Source of the DNA: Algoriphagus litoralis
GTDB taxonomy: Bacteria > Bacteroidota > Bacteroidia > Cytophagales > Cyclobacteriaceae
DNA length: 64,000 bases
Direction of reading: 5' to 3'
NCBI RefSeq assembly: GCF_003259255.1
Contig: NZ_QGOL01000011.1
Location: forward strand, 62,001-126,000
Position numbers and translations under genes: made by a program. Below the pieces are notes generated by a model. The model saw only the letters and a list, made by a program, of their open reading frames with translations. It searched no databases and was not told the DNA's origin. This document shows, piece by piece, positions 62,671 to 64,000 of this stretch; within the stretch, counting starts at the first letter, position 1, and each line of letters opens with the position of its first letter.

Positions 62671-62731
62671 CCACCAACCCCTGCACCTCCTCAAATCCCT
62701 GATAGGCACAGTTCACCGCTTCAGAATCTTC
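62671..62731 (-). pseudogene. Displaced 3'-end fragment of the GH3-like gene
   Basis: On the minus strand it reads EDSEAVNCAYQGFEEVQGLVANG and then a stop after LYEK, against EDFEAVVCAYQGFEEVQGVVAKT and a stop after LQEL in the gene at the right edge. The two DNA stretches (62671-62731 and 63845-63905) differ at about 6 of 61 positions and lie 1174 bp apart in the same orientation. Confidence 0.85.
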
Positions 62732-62742
62732 GACTGGCGCAT

Positions 62743-62775
62743 ACCCTCCAAGGGACTTAAAGCCATTGGAGGGTT
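62743..62775. terminator. Terminator-like hairpin T2 in the accessory insert
   Basis: Arms 62743-62751 and 62766-62774. Its sequence (CTCCAAGGGACTTAAAGCC...TGGAGGGTTTT) matches that of hairpin T3 at 63798-63841 (CTCCAAGAGACTTAAAGCTC...TGGAGAGTTTT). Confidence 0.7.
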
Positions 62776-62785
62776 TTGTCATTTT

Positions 62786-62829
62786 TGGAAGTCAATTCAA
62801 AAAAATCCAGAATTAGGTATGAAAAAATT
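62786..62829. repeat. Repeat R, copy 2
   Basis: Second copy of the 45-bp repeat that also follows T1 (61948-61992); about 80 percent alike by eye. Confidence 0.8.
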
Positions 62830-63109
62830 ACAAGCTTGCTTTTAATTGGAAGTTTTCCCCGATTGCCCGAATCACTTTTAGAATGGTTTCAAACTGAGGT
62901 TTGGAATCTGGGGAGAGTGCTTTGTAAAGGCTTGGACGGCTGAGACCCGTTTGTTCAGCAATGCGTGACATTCCTATCGCTTTTGCCACATGGCCAAGCG
63001 CAACGATGATTTCTTGGGCATTTCCTTTTTCGAGTACCGTATTTAAGTATTCCTGAACCATCTCCTCATCATCGAGGTACTCGGCAATGTCAAATTTTGT
63101 AGATTTCAT
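62828..63109 (-). CDS. Addiction-module antidote (helix-turn-helix) protein, toxin not found
   Basis: A 93-residue protein of the family of phage-like addiction-module antidotes. IAEYLDDEEMVQEYLNTVLEKGNAQEIIVALGHVAKAIGMSRIAEQTGLSRPSLYKALS includes a helix-turn-helix. These usually follow a RelE/ParE-like toxin gene. Here the preceding gene, one base upstream, is an unrelated membrane-anchored protein, so the antitoxin is an orphan or has an unusual partner. Confidence 0.88.
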   Translation of the reverse strand: MKSTKFDIAEYLDDEEMVQEYLNTVLEKGNAQEIIVALGHVAKAIGMSRIAEQTGLSRPSLYKALSPDSKPQFETILKVIRAIGENFQLKASL

Positions 63110-63110
63110 T

Positions 63111-63509
63111 TTAGTTAGAGCAATCTAAAAAGCCCTCATCTTTCGTTTTTTTAAGAGATAAAAGAGCATTGTCTTTTAAAACATATTTCGAATCCAATAA
63201 ATCATCATCAATTTCTGGACTCAACTCAAGAAAATTCCCATTGATATTCCAAGTCCCTGAAATGTATCCTTTCGACTGACTACACCCATTGTAGCTAAAA
63301 CGGAATGTGCTGTCTTTCAATAACACTAATGATTTGCCATAAAGCCCATGCTCTCCACAATAAGATCTGTAAACATTTAGATTTAGGGTTTCATTTGTAT
63401 AAAAAAGTAGAAATCCAGATAGTATAGATGAAATAGAAATGATTCCAATAAGAGTTGTAGCTCTTTTCGGAGCATTTGACTGTCTCGCTTTAGAAAAAAT
63501 CCGCTTCAT
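63111..63509 (-). CDS. Hypothetical membrane-anchored protein next to the antidote gene
   Basis: A 132-residue protein with basic N-terminus (MKRIFSKARQSNAPKR), one membrane helix (about 19-37) and an external beta-rich domain (DSTFRFSYNGCSQSKGYISGTWNINGNFLELSPE) like small lipocalin-type domains. It contains four Cys (about 53, 76, 130 region). I recognise no family. It occupies the usual toxin position before the antidote gene. Confidence 0.65.
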   Translation of the reverse strand: MKRIFSKARQSNAPKRATTLIGIISISSILSGFLLFYTNETLNLNVYRSYCGEHGLYGKSLVLLKDSTFRFSYNGCSQSKGYISGTWNINGNFLELSPEIDDDLLDSKYVLKDNALLSLKKTKDEGFLDCSN

Positions 63510-63797
63510 AAATTTTTTCTTTGTGGGGGTTTTACCTAAGATATAATGTAATTTTTAATTATTCATTTTAAATGATTTGGTTTCAAGCAATAGACAAAAG
63601 TTTTTGCAACTGGATGAATGTAAATGGCATATTCCGAAAGAAAAAACTTGTAATTCTCTTCCTCTCGAAACAAGTTTTCAAGCCCATTTGCATAAGATCA
63701 AACATGGAAAAAAGTACCAGATTCAAATTGAGCTTTTGGTGTGGGCATTCTGAGAAATTTAATTCAATTTACTCTTCAATAATAATAAGTAAAAAAT
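63510..63797. other. AT-rich gap, no convincing gene
   Basis: About 290 bp of AT-rich sequence between the hypothetical gene and the GH3 terminator. A 75-codon frame (63572-63799, + strand) is open but has no family likeness or good coding character, and runs into the terminator. Confidence 0.5.
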
Positions 63798-63841
63798 AAA
63801 CTCTCCAATCCTCCAAGAGACTTAAAGCTCCTGGAGAGTTT
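63798..63841 (-). terminator. Terminator T3 overlapping the end of the GH3-like gene
   Basis: Perfect 10-bp arms (63798-63807, 63832-63841). The stop codon of the gene (63822-63824) lies in the loop, so the last codons form part of the hairpin. Confidence 0.75.
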
Positions 63842-64000
63842 TGGCCACCACCCCCTGCACCTCCTCAAACCCCTGATAGGCACACACCACCGCTTCAAAA
63901 TCTTCCAGATTTCCTAGGTGCTTTAACGCCAAAGGATTCCCAAAGTGGATCAAAATACAAGGTTTGCTTTTAGCCAATTCATTGATTTCATCCAGTACGG
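63822..64000 (-). CDS. Probable glycoside hydrolase family 3 C-terminal part, partial
   Basis: Only the last 58 or so codons are in the window. ILIHFGNPLALKHL...DFEAVVCAYQGFEEVQGVVAKTLQEL resembles the C-terminal domain of Bacteroidota GH3 beta-N-acetylhexosaminidases (often fused to a beta-lactamase-like domain), where FGNP-L-L is followed by an A-Y stretch. The C-terminus has probably been altered by the neighbouring duplication. The rest of the gene lies to the right. Confidence 0.6.
   Translation of the reverse strand, partial: VLDEINELAKSKPCILIHFGNPLALKHLGNLEDFEAVVCAYQGFEEVQGVVAKTLQEL

Noticed and set aside
63572-63799. 75-codon plus-strand frame
   Set aside because: No family likeness, odd composition, and it runs into the GH3 terminator.

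Overview
This window looks like chromosomal DNA of a Bacteroidota bacterium of the order Cytophagales. The closest feel is Cyclobacteriaceae (Algoriphagus-like), inferred from gene content and not from any search. Supporting signs are Bacteroidota-type promoters (TAnnTTTG -7 boxes), a tmRNA tag of the form (A)GETSYAMAA, DUF3078/DUF3108/DUF5687 proteins, the order rplM-rpsI-rpsB-tsf, and LytS/LytTR regulation. Most of the window is housekeeping DNA with short gaps and mixed strands.

Layout. 0-6.5 kb: RuvX (cut by the window edge), a RIC-like hemerythrin protein, an S41 protease, a secreted VOC protein, a nitroreductase and a two-gene ABC exporter. 6.5-9 kb: tmRNA, then dnaX, split into two frames by a run of ten A's. 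9-15 kb: DUF3078 outer-membrane protein, LysM lytic transglycosylase, O-methyltransferase, M16 peptidase, Xaa-Pro aminopeptidase. 15-17 kb: an accessory insert with VapBC, a displaced copy of the tsf 3' end and two related lipoproteins. 17-24.7 kb: tsf, rpsB, rpsI, rplM, an RluA synthase, a HipA-like kinase/DUF3037 pair, a PhoR/PhoB-like two-component system and DUF3108. 24.9-36 kb: recA, a MacB-like permease, queA, ispD, a LiaF-like/LytS/LytTR operon, DUF2795, DUF349, EttA and two tiny membrane proteins. 36-42 kb: a DUF4143 ATPase under a large palindrome, a metallophosphoesterase, an aminotransferase, a four-helix-bundle protein and a phospholipase C-like protein. 42-49.5 kb: rpsT, radC, DUF1684, pheT, a coiled-coil protein, zapA, rny and an MtfA-like peptidase. 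49.5-60.6 kb: a sugar-acid module (YiaK-like dehydrogenase, Gfo/Idh/MocA oxidoreductase, TRAP transporter), an ABC-F protein, a gluconokinase/6-phosphogluconate dehydrogenase fusion and an amidohydrolase. 60.7-64 kb: an aldose epimerase, then a second accessory insert with DUF4160/DUF2442, an orphan antitoxin and duplicated 3'-end/terminator pieces, ending in the 3' end of a probable GH3-family gene.

Three patterns stand out beyond ordinary genes. (1) Two accessory inserts (15.0-17.0 kb and 61.9-63.9 kb) share one architecture: toxin-antitoxin-like cassettes and small orphan genes lie between repeated terminators, with a diverged copy of the neighbouring gene's 3' end left about 1.2 kb away from the intact gene. 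This suggests a cassette that inserts at gene 3' ends and rebuilds them. (2) Many intergenic gaps hold imprecise tandem repeats of 7-10 nt built from a small shared set of words that recur tens of kb apart. (3) A portable leader-like repeat sits at nearly constant distance before three unrelated ATG-AAA starts. The dnaX frameshift, the GntK-Gnd fusion and the 52-bp palindrome are further points of interest. No phage, insertion sequence, CRISPR array or tRNA gene was recognised by eye.
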